From the NCBI GenBank assembly GCA_017549665.1, contig JAFYUD010000260.1, positions 1 through 11,281 of the forward strand: DNA of 11,281 nt. Reading direction: 5' to 3'. The notes under the pieces were generated by a model. It searched no databases. It was not told the DNA's origin and saw nothing but the letters and a program-made list of their open reading frames with translations. The DNA is from Clostridia bacterium (GTDB lineage: Bacteria; Bacillota_A; Clostridia; Oscillospirales; Acutalibacteraceae). The position numbers and the translations under genes are program-made. Positions 4,929-11,001 of this stretch are shown one piece after another (the first letter of the stretch is position 1; the number at the start of each line of letters is the position of its first letter).

Positions 4929-6422
4929 ATGAATATATACGGCGCAATCGAAAAGCTTCTTGACTACGGTCAGGGCCGTCTTTTTGAAAAAGAGGACAGA
5001 ATTTACTGTCAGAATCTTATTCTTGACGTGCTTCATCTTGATTCTTTTGAGACTGCTGATTGCGAAGGCAGTGCTGAGCTTGAGGATATACTTAAGGTTA
5101 TGCTTGATTATGCCTGTCAGCAGGGTATTATCGAAGATTCTGTTACATACAGAGACCTGTTTGATACAAAAATCATGAATTGCATGATGCCCAGACCTTC
5201 GGAGGTTATCAGCAAGTTCAGAAAATATTATAATGAAAGCCCCGAAAGAGCAACTGATTATTATTACGATATCAGCCGTGCATCTGACTACATAAGAACA
5301 TACCGTGTCAGAAATGACATGAAGTGGCTTGCAAAAACTCCTTACGGCACAATGGATATCACTATCAATCTTTCAAAGCCTGAGAAGGATCCCAAGGCAA
5401 TTGCCGCTGCAGCAAAAATGAAGGCTGCGTCTTACCCCAAATGCGCACTCTGTAAGGAAAATGAAGGCTATGCAGGCAGAGTAAATCACCCTGCAAGAGA
5501 AAATCACAGAATCATTCCTCTTACAGTTGACGGCGGTGACTGGTTTATTCAGTATTCACCCTATGTTTATTATAATGAGCATTGTATCGTTTTCAACGGT
5601 GAGCATACACCCATGAAGATTGACCGCAGTGCATTCAGAAAGCTGTTTGATATTGTAAAATATCTTCCCCATTATTTCGTCGGTTCAAATGCTGACCTTC
5701 CCATCGTCGGCGGCTCAATTCTTTCACACGAGCATTTCCAGGGCGGACATTATGAATTCGCAATGGCAAAGGCACACACAGAAGAGACCTTCGTATTTGA
5801 CGGCTATGACGACGTTACTGCAGGTGTTGTAAACTGGCCCATGACGGTTATCAGACTTTCAGGTAAGAATACAGACAGAATCGTTGACCTTGCAGACAAG
5901 ATTCTTGTTGCATGGAGAGCTTATACTGATGCTGATGCATTTATCTTTGCAGAAACTGACGGTGTTCCTCACAACACAATCACTCCCATCGCAAGAAAGA
6001 GGGGCGATATGTTCGAGCTTGACCTTGTTCTGAGAAACAATATCACAACTGAAGAATATCCCGACGGTGTATATCATCCCCATCCTGAGCATCACCACAT
6101 CAAGAAGGAGAATATCGGACTTATCGAGGTTATGGGACTTGCAGTTCTTCCTGCAAGACTCAAGACAGAAATGGAGCTTCTTGCAAAGGCAATTCTTGCA
6201 GGTGACGACATTGCAGCTGACGAAACTCTTGCAAAGCACGCAGAGTGGGTTGATATGATACGTGCTAAATACGATAATATTGACAAGTATAATGTAAATG
6301 ATATTCTCAAGAATGAAATCGGACTTGTATATTCTGAAATTCTTGAGCAGTGCGGTGTTTATAAGAGAGATGAAGAGGGTAAAAAGCTTCTTCGCAGATT
6401 TATCGACAGCGTAAACAAATAA
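4929..6422 (+). CDS. galT: UDP-glucose--hexose-1-phosphate uridylyltransferase, class II GalT (497 aa)
   Basis: This is the Leloir-pathway enzyme that exchanges UDP between UDP-glucose and galactose 1-phosphate to give UDP-galactose and glucose 1-phosphate, in the cytoplasm. Length and sequence match the Gram-positive class II family (COG4468), not the 350-residue E. coli type. Landmarks are PYGTMDITINLSKPEKDP (about 138-155), a CALC pair (Cys172, Cys175), HPARENHRIIPL (187-198), and the HIT-superfamily catalytic block SILSHEHFQGGHYEF (263-277), in which the second His of HEH is the expected uridylylated nucleophile. ATG 4929 was chosen because CAGGAG lies eight bases upstream. A GTG at 4920 adds three residues but overlaps that ribosome site. 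The SGNH hydrolase gene starts 15 bases downstream, forming an operon. No galK or galE is visible. A substrate other than galactose 1-phosphate remains possible. Confidence 0.95.
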   Translation: MNIYGAIEKLLDYGQGRLFEKEDRIYCQNLILDVLHLDSFETADCEGSAELEDILKVMLDYACQQGIIEDSVTYRDLFDTKIMNCMMPRPSEVISKFRKYYNESPERATDYYYDISRASDYIRTYRVRNDMKWLAKTPYGTMDITINLSKPEKDPKAIAAAAKMKAASYPKCALCKENEGYAGRVNHPARENHRIIPLTVDGGDWFIQYSPYVYYNEHCIVFNGEHTPMKIDRSAFRKLFDIVKYLPHYFVGSNADLPIVGGSILSHEHFQGGHYEFAMAKAHTEETFVFDGYDDVTAGVVNWPMTVIRLSGKNTDRIVDLADKILVAWRAYTDADAFIFAETDGVPHNTITPIARKRGDMFELDLVLRNNITTEEYPDGVYHPHPEHHHIKKENIGLIEVMGLAVLPARLKTEMELLAKAILAGDDIAADETLAKHAEWVDMIRAKYDNIDKYNVNDILKNEIGLVYSEILEQCGVYKRDEEGKKLLRRFIDSVNK

Positions 6423-6437
6423 AAAGGGGATATAATT

Positions 6438-7088
6438 ATGAATAAGTTTTTCAAAGACGGCGCAACAGTTCTTTTTCAGGGCGACAGCGTTACAGACTGC
6501 GGCAGAAACAGAAACCATGCATGCATGACAATGGCAAGATTCGGTTCAGGCTATCCCCGTATCTTCAAGGAGATTTATGACAGACTTTTCCCCTGCAACA
6601 GTATCAACTTCGTAAACCGTGGTGTTTCAGGTGACAGAGTCAGAGACCTTCTGACAAGATATGATGTTGATTTTAAGGCTGTAAATCCCGATTTCGTTTC
6701 AATCATGATTGGTATCAATGATACATGGCGTGCTTATGATTCAGCTGATTATTGCGCACCCGAAAGATTTGAAAAGGAATATGATGAGCTTCTTTCAAAA
6801 ATCAAGGCTGATTTCCCTGATGCAAAGATTATGATTATTGAGCCTTTTGCATTTACTGCACATCCTGACAGACTCGGCTGGAATGCAGACCTTGACCCCA
6901 AGAGAGATATTGTTAAAAAGCTTGCTGATAAGTATGCAGATTATTTTGTACCCATGTACGACCTTATGACAGATACAGACAAAAACGGTTTCGATATGTA
7001 TGAGCTGTCAACAGACGGTGTGCATCCCGATCCCGTCGGTCATTCACTTATTGCAACAGAGCTTATCAAGACTCTCGGAATTATTTAA
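6438..7088 (+). CDS. SGNH/GDSL-family hydrolase (216 aa), probable sugar-ester deacetylase
   Basis: This is a cytoplasmic serine hydrolase of the SGNH fold, with no signal peptide. All four blocks are present: VLFQGDSVTD (11-20, catalytic Ser17), VNRGVSGDRV (59-68, oxyanion Gly), IGINDTW (91-97, oxyanion Asn94) and DGVHPDPVGH (193-202, catalytic Asp193 and His196). The FQGDSVTD and GINDTWRA words resemble clostridial acetylesterases related to rhamnogalacturonan or xylan acetylesterases. The start has AAAAGGGGA upstream and lies 15 bases after galT, so the two are co-transcribed. Intracellular deacetylation of imported oligosaccharides before or during galactose use is a reasonable inference, but the acyl substrate cannot be read from sequence. 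The transcript ends at the terminator just downstream. Confidence 0.9.
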   Translation: MNKFFKDGATVLFQGDSVTDCGRNRNHACMTMARFGSGYPRIFKEIYDRLFPCNSINFVNRGVSGDRVRDLLTRYDVDFKAVNPDFVSIMIGINDTWRAYDSADYCAPERFEKEYDELLSKIKADFPDAKIMIIEPFAFTAHPDRLGWNADLDPKRDIVKKLADKYADYFVPMYDLMTDTDKNGFDMYELSTDGVHPDPVGHSLIATELIKTLGII

Positions 7089-7095
7089 GCTTATA

Positions 7096-7134
7096 AAAAA
7101 TCATGCTCTTTCACCGGAGCATGATTTTTATGTT
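7096..7134. terminator. Bidirectional terminator between the SGNH hydrolase and the VanZ-like gene
   Basis: AAAAATCATGCTC (7096-7108) and GAGCATGATTTTT (7117-7129) form a perfect 13-bp stem with an 8-base loop. A/T tracts on both sides allow termination in either direction. The right arm contains the stop codon of the minus-strand gene (7128-7130). Confidence 0.92.
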
Positions 7135-7628
7135 TTTATACATTTTTTCAGCCTGATTTTCTTATAAATATATACACAGAGAATGCAGAAAACAACACCT
7201 GTGAATACACCTGACGAATCAAGAAGCATATCAGACAGCTGACAGCTTCTTCCCGGCACAAAATACTGGTGGATTTCATCCGAAACGGCATACAATGTTC
7301 CGCATATCCATGATATCAGAGCAGTAAAACCGTATGTTTTGTTGAAAGAAAGGCAGGTTGCCGAAATAAGAAAGCCTAAGAAAGCATATTCACTGAAATG
7401 TGCCGCTTTTCTGACAATTACAACTGCATATCGTTTTATGAATTCCGTCTGATTTTCACTCAGATTGAAATTGTCAAAGATATTCGTTTCAAAAGCCTGA
7501 GAAACGGGGTCACTTTTTGCGTTTGATTCATCAGCAGTGTCTGCAGACAGAGCAAAAATCAGTGCGCAGAGTGAAACTGTCAGCAATATAAGCACAACTC
7601 TCAGGGCAATAATACGGGTCTGATTCAT
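7128..7628 (-). CDS. VanZ-like family membrane protein (166 aa)
   Basis: This is a four-segment integral membrane protein of the VanZ-like superfamily. The first segment is residues about 6-28, with others around 76-95, 100-116 and 138-156. Family hallmarks are present: RKAAHFSEYAFLG (73-85, with Arg73, His77, Glu80), SDEIHQYFVPGRSCQLSD (116-133, with Asp117, Glu118, His120) and DMLLDSSG (133-140). VanZ itself gives low-level teicoplanin resistance in vanA clusters, but most stand-alone relatives in Firmicutes are uncharacterised. No other van genes are present, so no resistance should be inferred. The start at 7628 has GGAAGTGAT just upstream. An in-frame ATG at 7655 would add nine residues but lies at the -10 box. 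The gene is monocistronic. Confidence 0.9.
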   Translation of the reverse strand: MNQTRIIALRVVLILLTVSLCALIFALSADTADESNAKSDPVSQAFETNIFDNFNLSENQTEFIKRYAVVIVRKAAHFSEYAFLGFLISATCLSFNKTYGFTALISWICGTLYAVSDEIHQYFVPGRSCQLSDMLLDSSGVFTGVVFCILCVYIYKKIRLKKCIKT

Positions 7629-7641
7629 TTTATCACTTCCG

Positions 7642-7675
7642 GTTACATTATACATGTAACAGCTTTATCTTTCAA
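7642..7675 (-). promoter_or_regulatory. Promoter of the VanZ-like gene with palindrome over the -10 box
   Basis: On the minus strand TTGAAA (7670-7675), 17 bases and TATAAT (7647-7652) give a strong promoter that starts about 12 bases before the ATG. GTTACAT (7642-7648) and ATGTAAC (7654-7660) are a perfect 7-bp inverted repeat with a 5-base spacer centred on the -10 box, a plausible repressor site. No local candidate regulator is apparent. Confidence 0.8.
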
Positions 7676-7696
7676 TAAGAAATTATATCAAAGGAC

Positions 7697-7725
7697 TTGA
7701 AAAAAATAATCATATCAATTATAAT
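7697..7725 (+). promoter_or_regulatory. Promoter of tRNA-Thr
   Basis: TTGAAA (7697-7702), 17 bases, TATAAT (7720-7725). The start would be at about 7732, only a few bases before the mature tRNA 5' end. Confidence 0.85.
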
Positions 7726-7735
7726 TTAGGAAGTT

Positions 7736-7811
7736 GCTGGTGTAGCTCAGTTGGTAGAGCAGCTCATTCGTAATGAGCAGGTCACGTGTTCGAGTCACGC
7801 TACCAGCTCCA
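7736..7811 (+). tRNA. tRNA-Thr, anticodon CGU
   Basis: The 76 bases fold as a complete cloverleaf. The acceptor GCTGGTG pairs with TACCAGC (last pair G-U), the D arm is GCTC/GAGC, the anticodon arm GCTCA-TTCGTAA-TGAGC carries CGT, the variable loop is AGGTC, and the T arm ACGTG-TTCGAGT-CACGC has an A-C mismatch at its outer pair. The discriminator is T and CCA is encoded (7809-7811). It reads codon ACG. The gene has its own promoter and terminator. Confidence 0.95.
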
Positions 7812-7855
7812 AAAAAGAAGTAACTTTTGTTTGCCAAAAGTTACTTCTTTTTTTT
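7811..7855. terminator. Terminator after tRNA-Thr, probably bidirectional
   Basis: AAAAAAGAAGTAACTTTTG (7811-7829) pairs with its exact reverse complement (7835-7853) over a 5-base loop and continues into T. The A-rich left side gives a T tract on the minus strand too, so it can also end the FAD-dehydrogenase transcript, whose stop codon is at 7864. Confidence 0.92.
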
Positions 7856-7863
7856 ATTCATTT

Positions 7864-9228
7864 TTATTCAGCTATATTTCTTGCAACATGAACACCGCTT
7901 GCAGATGCGTGTGACAGTGAATGTGTGATTCCGCTGCCGTCACCGATTATATACAGATTCTTATAGCGTGTTTCGAGATGTTCGTTTACTTCAACTTCCA
8001 TGTTGTAGAATTTGACTTCCACACCGTAAAGAAGAGTGTCGTCGTTTGCAGTACCGGGTGCAACCTTATCAAGGGCGTAAATCATTTCAATGATTCCGTC
8101 AAGGATACGTTTGGGAAGTACAAGACTCAGGTCACCGGGTGTTGCCTGCAGTGTAGGTGTGATGAATGCATCCTCCATGCGTCCCGGAGTTGAACGTTTT
8201 CCTCGGATAAGATCACCGAAGCGCTGAACAATAACACCGCCGCCGAGCATGTTGCTCAGTCTTGCGATTGACTCACCGTAGCCGTTGGAATCTCTGAACG
8301 GCTCTGAAAAGCTCTTTGACACAAGCAGTGCGAAGTTTGTGTTTTCTGTCTGCAGTGCGGGATCTTCATAGCTGTGTCCGTTGACAGTAATAATACCGTT
8401 TGTGTTTTCGTTTACAACCGCACCCTTGGGATTCATGCAGAATGTACGCACCTTGTCACCATACTGCTTTGTTCTGTAAACGATTTTGCTTTCATAAAGC
8501 TCATCAGTCAGATGCTCAAAAACTGTTGCAGGCAATTCAACACGCACACCAAGGTCAACCCTGTTTGACTTTGTGGGTATATCAAGCTCCTTGCAGATTT
8601 TTTCCATCCATTTGCTGCCGCTTCTGCCTACGGAAACGATGCATATTTCACAGTCATAGGAAGCATCCTTGCATATAACTTTGTATCCGCCATCGGTCAT
8701 TCCGATAGTCTGAACAGGCGTATCAAAGAAGAAATCGACTTTGTTTTCAAGGTAAGCAAAAATATTTTCAAGCACGATATAGTTGATATCAGTGCCGAGA
8801 TGGCGGACGGATGCGTCAAGCAGATGAAGGTCACTGCGGATGCACAGAGTCTTGAAACGGGTGCCTGCCGTTGAGTAGAGCTTTGTGCCCTCACCGCCGT
8901 ATTTCAGGTTGATTTCATCAACATAGTGCATAAGCTCAAGAGCCTTCTGCTTTCCGATGTATTCGTATAAAGTGCCGCCGAAATCATTGGTGATGTTATA
9001 TTTTCCGTCAGAGAATGCACCTGCACCGCCGAATCCGTTCATGATTGAACAGCTTTTGCAGCCGATACAGGTTTTGATTTTGTCACCGTCAATAGGGCAG
9101 TGACGCTTGTTGAGTGCATGACCTGATTCAAACACTGCGACCCTGAGATTTTCATTCTGCTGCATAAGCTCGTATGCGGCAAAAATACCGCCGGGACCTG
9201 CGCCGATAATAATAACATCATATTTCAT
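7864..9228 (-). CDS. FAD-dependent dehydrogenase, COG2509 type (454 aa)
   Basis: This is a cytoplasmic flavoprotein of a family annotated only as uncharacterised FAD-dependent dehydrogenases. The N-terminal dinucleotide fold is VIIIGAGPGGIFAAYEL (5-21, GxGxxG at 9-14) with FESG (33-36) as the ribose-binding acidic end of the second strand. A Cys-rich stretch follows: Cys44, then CIGCKSC (Cys54, 57, 60), then NGFGGAGAFSDGKYN (64-78). The middle holds VSVGRSGSKWMEKI, and the C-terminus closes the FAD site with YIIGDGSGITHSLSHASASG. Four clustered Cys suggest redox-active thiols or a metal centre. The family's substrate is unknown; it is broadly conserved in Firmicutes. The start at 9228 has AGGAGG six bases upstream. 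It is monocistronic as far as seen, with a shared terminator at its 3' end. Confidence 0.92.
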   Translation of the reverse strand: MKYDVIIIGAGPGGIFAAYELMQQNENLRVAVFESGHALNKRHCPIDGDKIKTCIGCKSCSIMNGFGGAGAFSDGKYNITNDFGGTLYEYIGKQKALELMHYVDEINLKYGGEGTKLYSTAGTRFKTLCIRSDLHLLDASVRHLGTDINYIVLENIFAYLENKVDFFFDTPVQTIGMTDGGYKVICKDASYDCEICIVSVGRSGSKWMEKICKELDIPTKSNRVDLGVRVELPATVFEHLTDELYESKIVYRTKQYGDKVRTFCMNPKGAVVNENTNGIITVNGHSYEDPALQTENTNFALLVSKSFSEPFRDSNGYGESIARLSNMLGGGVIVQRFGDLIRGKRSTPGRMEDAFITPTLQATPGDLSLVLPKRILDGIIEMIYALDKVAPGTANDDTLLYGVEVKFYNMEVEVNEHLETRYKNLYIIGDGSGITHSLSHASASGVHVARNIAE

Positions 9229-9273
9229 AAGAGTAACCTCCTGAAATGGAAATTCAAAAGCAATACTTTATTA

Positions 9274-9279
9274 ATTATA
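9274..9279 (-). promoter_or_regulatory. Probable -10 box of the FAD-dehydrogenase gene
   Basis: TATAAT on the minus strand stands about 45 bases before the start codon, preceded by GTGT. The expected -35 region (about 9297-9304) has only weak matches such as TTAATT, so the promoter is either weak or activator-dependent. Confidence 0.45.
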
Positions 9280-9364
9280 ACACAAATGATGAGAAAATTA
9301 AATAGGGAGTAAAAATTTCTTTGGTTGTTTCAAGATGAGTGAGGAAATTTGTGAATAGGTTTGA

Positions 9365-9538
9365 TTATTCATCTGCAATCAGTTCAACTATAAGTGTATG
9401 TCTTGTACGGATGATATCCATGATTTCAAAATATGCTAATTTTCGACCGGCTTCAAAATCTGATAATTCATTACAGTCTGCTAATTCATCATAGCGCTAT
9501 TTCAGTGTGTTCAGCATATCTCTGATCCGGATTTCCGG
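9365..9538 (-). pseudogene. Remnant of a small gene, broken by a stop codon and by repeat element copy A
   Basis: On the minus strand one frame reads PEIRIRDMLNTLK, then TAG (9497-9499), then 43 residues: RYDELADCNELSDFEAGRKL, AYFEIMDIIRTRHTLIVELI and ADE, stopping at TAA 9365-9367. The second part has the composition of a real helical protein (alternating charged and aliphatic residues, no low complexity) and has no start codon of its own near its beginning. The upstream end runs straight into repeat element copy A at about 9531-9538. I do not recognise the family. The simplest reading is a C-terminal gene fragment whose 5' part was lost at the repeat. Sequence between 9229 and 9364 shows no gene. 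Confidence 0.5.
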
Positions 9539-9650
9539 AAACAAACCAACGGCTTGCCGTTGTATCTCATCAGGCCGCAGGAGGATGCACCTTCAGTGAT
9601 GATATACGCTTTTCGGTGATTATATACACGATTGCGGCTCGGAAAAAAGA
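9531..9650 (+). repeat. Mini-hairpin repeat element, copy A (short, degenerate)
   Basis: It begins ATTTCCGGAAACAAA and contains the perfect hairpin CAACGGC-TT-GCCGTTG, then TATCTCATC, a junction around GCAGGAG, then GTGATGATATACGC-type linkers, and ends GCGGCTCGGAAAAAAGAA. Both ends match copy B (from 10511). Two internal hairpins of B are missing and the remaining ones carry mismatches. The rest of 9651-9710 shows a weak CCCTT/AAGGG hairpin and no clear terminator for the nucleotidyltransferase gene. Confidence 0.75.
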
Positions 9651-9710
9651 AGTCGTAAAAGTATAAATCTGCCCTTGCAGAAAGGGAAGAAATGCAAAAA
9701 GTACACCATA

Positions 9711-10370
9711 TCATTCGTGCTTGGAGATCCACTCTTTTGACCACGAAAACAAAACTTGTGAGGCTTTTTCAAAATCGGCTGCCATGCCGTTCTTGTAATT
9801 AACAAACGTTTCGATAATGGCTTGCTCATCAGGTGAAACGATAGGTAGTAAATCCTTTTGATGTTTAATATATTTCCCTATCCGCTTAAAAGCAATTGCC
9901 TGAACAACGAAAGAGGCGGATTTATACAGTCCACGCAAAATATCCTCACTTTTTTCGTGGAGCATATTATGAACGCATCCGTGGTATATGTTGCAAGTGC
10001 CGATTTTAATTGCTCGATCCACGGCAGTATCATCCACAAGTGCTAATACCTCGTCAAGACTCCCTTTGATCGGTGTAGTATCATAACAAAATTGGAACAG
10101 ATCGGATGGCTCCCACCGAAAAATCTCATCCTTACCTGAAAGAAAACCGCAAATCAGTTCCCGGTTGGGAAGAGTATCCAACATTGCACTATAAGATTTA
10201 ATATCTTCAACAACCAATTTATCCAAAATGACAACAACATCAATATCGCTTGATTCCGTTGCTTCTCCGCGACCGTAGCTACCTTGCAAACCAACAAACC
10301 ATACACGATTTTCAAAGGTTTCATTCAGCTTGGCGATAAAGATTTCCATCCAGTTTTCAATATTTATCAT
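9711..10370 (-). CDS. Nucleotidyltransferase-domain protein (219 aa)
   Basis: The N-terminal half is a Pol-beta-type nucleotidyltransferase domain with the motif GLQGSYGRGEATESSDIDVVV (27-47): Gly30, Ser31, Arg34 and the metal-binding Asp42 and Asp44. The C-terminal half (about 115-219) is helical, with LRGLYKSASFVVQAIAFKRI, and recalls the helical partner domain of aminoglycoside nucleotidyltransferases and HEPN-type proteins. Such enzymes transfer NMP to small molecules, tRNA or proteins; the substrate here is unknown, and antibiotic resistance is possible but unproven. The start at 10370 has AAAGGAG eight bases upstream. The frame extends upstream to 10550, but that extension is promoter and repeat sequence. 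Direct copies of one repeat element lie on both sides, suggesting an acquired cassette. Highly similar proteins are, from memory, widespread in gut Firmicutes. No toxin-antitoxin partner gene is adjacent. Confidence 0.85.
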   Translation of the reverse strand: MINIENWMEIFIAKLNETFENRVWFVGLQGSYGRGEATESSDIDVVVILDKLVVEDIKSYSAMLDTLPNRELICGFLSGKDEIFRWEPSDLFQFCYDTTPIKGSLDEVLALVDDTAVDRAIKIGTCNIYHGCVHNMLHEKSEDILRGLYKSASFVVQAIAFKRIGKYIKHQKDLLPIVSPDEQAIIETFVNYKNGMAADFEKASQVLFSWSKEWISKHE

Positions 10371-10529
10371 TTGGTGCTCTCCTTTGCAGTTCGGCGGGAT
10401 GCAATCAGCATTGCTCACAATCGGGCGTTGGATCAACGCCCCTACAGGCTTGATTTTAATTTCTGCAATCATTCCGTCAAATTCAAGTTTGTCTAAATGA
10501 ATTATACCACATTTCCGGAAACAAATCAA
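10371..10529 (-). promoter_or_regulatory. Promoter and leader of the nucleotidyltransferase gene; -35 lies in repeat copy B
   Basis: On the minus strand TTGATT (10524-10529), 17 bases and TATAAT (10501-10506) form a good promoter. The -35 and most of the spacer belong to the conserved end of repeat copy B; the -10 is in unique sequence. The leader is about 120 bases and includes a perfect 8-bp hairpin, GGGCGTTG-GAT-CAACGCCC (10423-10441), and the CCTGTAGGGGCG repeat word (10436-10447, minus) also found at 3248. AAAGGAG ends eight bases before ATG. Confidence 0.65.
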
Positions 10530-10700
10530 CGGCTTGCCGTTGTATATCATCGAAGCGAAGCATTGTATATCACCAACACGAAGTGTTGTATCTCATCAAG
10601 TCGCAGGAGTATGCACCTTCGGTGATGATATACGCCTTACGGCGATGATATACACGCTAAAGCGGTGATGATATGCCAAGCCTGCGGCTTGGATAAAAAA
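10511..10700 (+). repeat. Mini-hairpin repeat element, copy B (seven units, linkers inverted midway)
   Basis: Clear hairpins: CAACGGC-TT-GCCGTTG (10527-10542), CAACAC-GAA-GTGTTG (10574-10588), CACC-TTC-GGTG (10614-10624), CGCC-TTAC-GGCG (10633-10644), CGCT-AA-AGCG (10655-10664) and CCAAGCC-TGC-GGCTTGG (10676-10692), plus a degenerate one near 10552-10565. The first three are followed by TGTATATCATC-like linkers and the later ones by its reverse complement, TGATGATATAC. The left and right halves of the array are therefore in opposite orientation and can pair as a long interrupted stem. The junction is near 10595-10613. The loops and stem sequences differ while lengths and linkers stay constant. 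Confidence 0.8.
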
Positions 10701-10729
10701 AGAACGAAGCGATTGCTTCGTTCTTTTTT
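10695..10729 (-). terminator. Terminator after tRNA-Val
   Basis: AGAACGAAGC and GCTTCGTTCT form a 10-bp stem around GATT, extended by A/T pairs to about 10695 and 10729. Read on the minus strand it ends in seven T. It directly follows the tRNA 3' end and adjoins repeat copy B. Confidence 0.92.
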
Positions 10730-10804
10730 GGTGGACGATAACGGACTCGAACCGCTGACCCTTCGCACGTCAAGCGAATGCTCTACCAACTGAGCTAATC
10801 GTCC
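10729..10804 (-). tRNA. tRNA-Val, anticodon GAC
   Basis: The complement folds as a full 76-base cloverleaf. The acceptor GGACGAT pairs perfectly with ATCGTCC, the D arm is GCTC/GAGC, and the anticodon arm TTCGC-TTGACGT-GCGAA carries GAC. The variable loop is GGGTC, and the T arm AGCGG-TTCGAGT-CCGTT has one G-U. The discriminator is A and CCA is encoded (10729-10731 on the complement). It reads GUC and GUU. Confidence 0.96.
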
Positions 10805-10823
10805 CTATTGAGTTTGCTTGGTT

Positions 10824-10852
10824 ATTATACACTATCGGTTTTCAAAAATCAA
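10824..10852 (-). promoter_or_regulatory. Promoter of tRNA-Val
   Basis: On the minus strand TTGATT (10847-10852), 17 bases and TATAAT (10824-10829). The start is about 12 bases before the mature tRNA. Confidence 0.82.
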
Positions 10853-10907
10853 GCATTATTTTGATTTATTTAATTTTTTTCAAAAAAAGTTAAAAATAAT
10901 GGTGCAA

Positions 10908-10930
10908 TTTCTGTTTATATATAGTATAAT
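10908..10930 (+). promoter_or_regulatory. Promoter of cysE
   Basis: TATAAT (10925-10930) is a consensus -10. Seventeen bases upstream is GTGCAA (10902-10907), a poor -35. The transcript would start near 10937, leaving a leader of about 65 bases. That is too short for a T-box, and no riboswitch is visible. Confidence 0.5.
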
Positions 10931-10965
10931 GAATGTGTATACGCAAGTGAAAGGAGGAACGGCGC

Positions 10966-10985
10966 AGAATTTCTGTTGAAATTCT
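10966..10985 (+). other. Leader hairpin between a strong Shine-Dalgarno sequence and the cysE start
   Basis: AGAATTTC-TGTT-GAAATTCT is a perfect 8-bp hairpin with a 4-base loop. It lies after AAGGAGG (10951-10957) and before ATG 11002. Outer bases (GCG at 10962-10964, CGC at 10990-10992) can add pairs, which would bring AAGGAGG closer to the start codon. Confidence 0.5.
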
Positions 10986-11001
10986 CAGTCGCAGGTCATT
11001 T

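Noticed and set aside
5859..6518. 219-residue minus-strand frame opposite galT
   Set aside because: It is a Cys-rich shadow of the galT coding strand with no ribosome site and no family resemblance.
7128..7628. Glycopeptide resistance determinant
   Set aside because: VanZ-like proteins are widespread; no vanH, vanA, vanX, vanR or vanS genes are present.
9511..9744. 77-residue minus-strand frame ending near the pseudogene
   Set aside because: It is read from repeat copy A and the tail of the nucleotidyltransferase gene. Its YNGKPLVCFRK stretch also appears in the frame upstream of that gene because both come from the repeat.
10371..10550. 60-residue N-terminal extension of the nucleotidyltransferase
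   Set aside because: The stretch contains the -35/-10 promoter, a hairpin and repeat words; AAAGGAG before ATG 10370 fixes the start.
10511..10700. CRISPR array
   Set aside because: Constant words are only about 9-11 bases, orientation flips midway, and the variable parts are palindromes; there are no cas genes.
9300..10804. Integrative element with att sites at tRNA-Val
   Set aside because: No second copy of the tRNA-Val 3' end was found in the window and no integrase is present, although the tRNA-adjacent position is suggestive.
10937..11001. Cysteine T-box or other riboswitch before cysE
   Set aside because: The leader is only about 65 bases, with one small hairpin and no T-box sequence or terminator.
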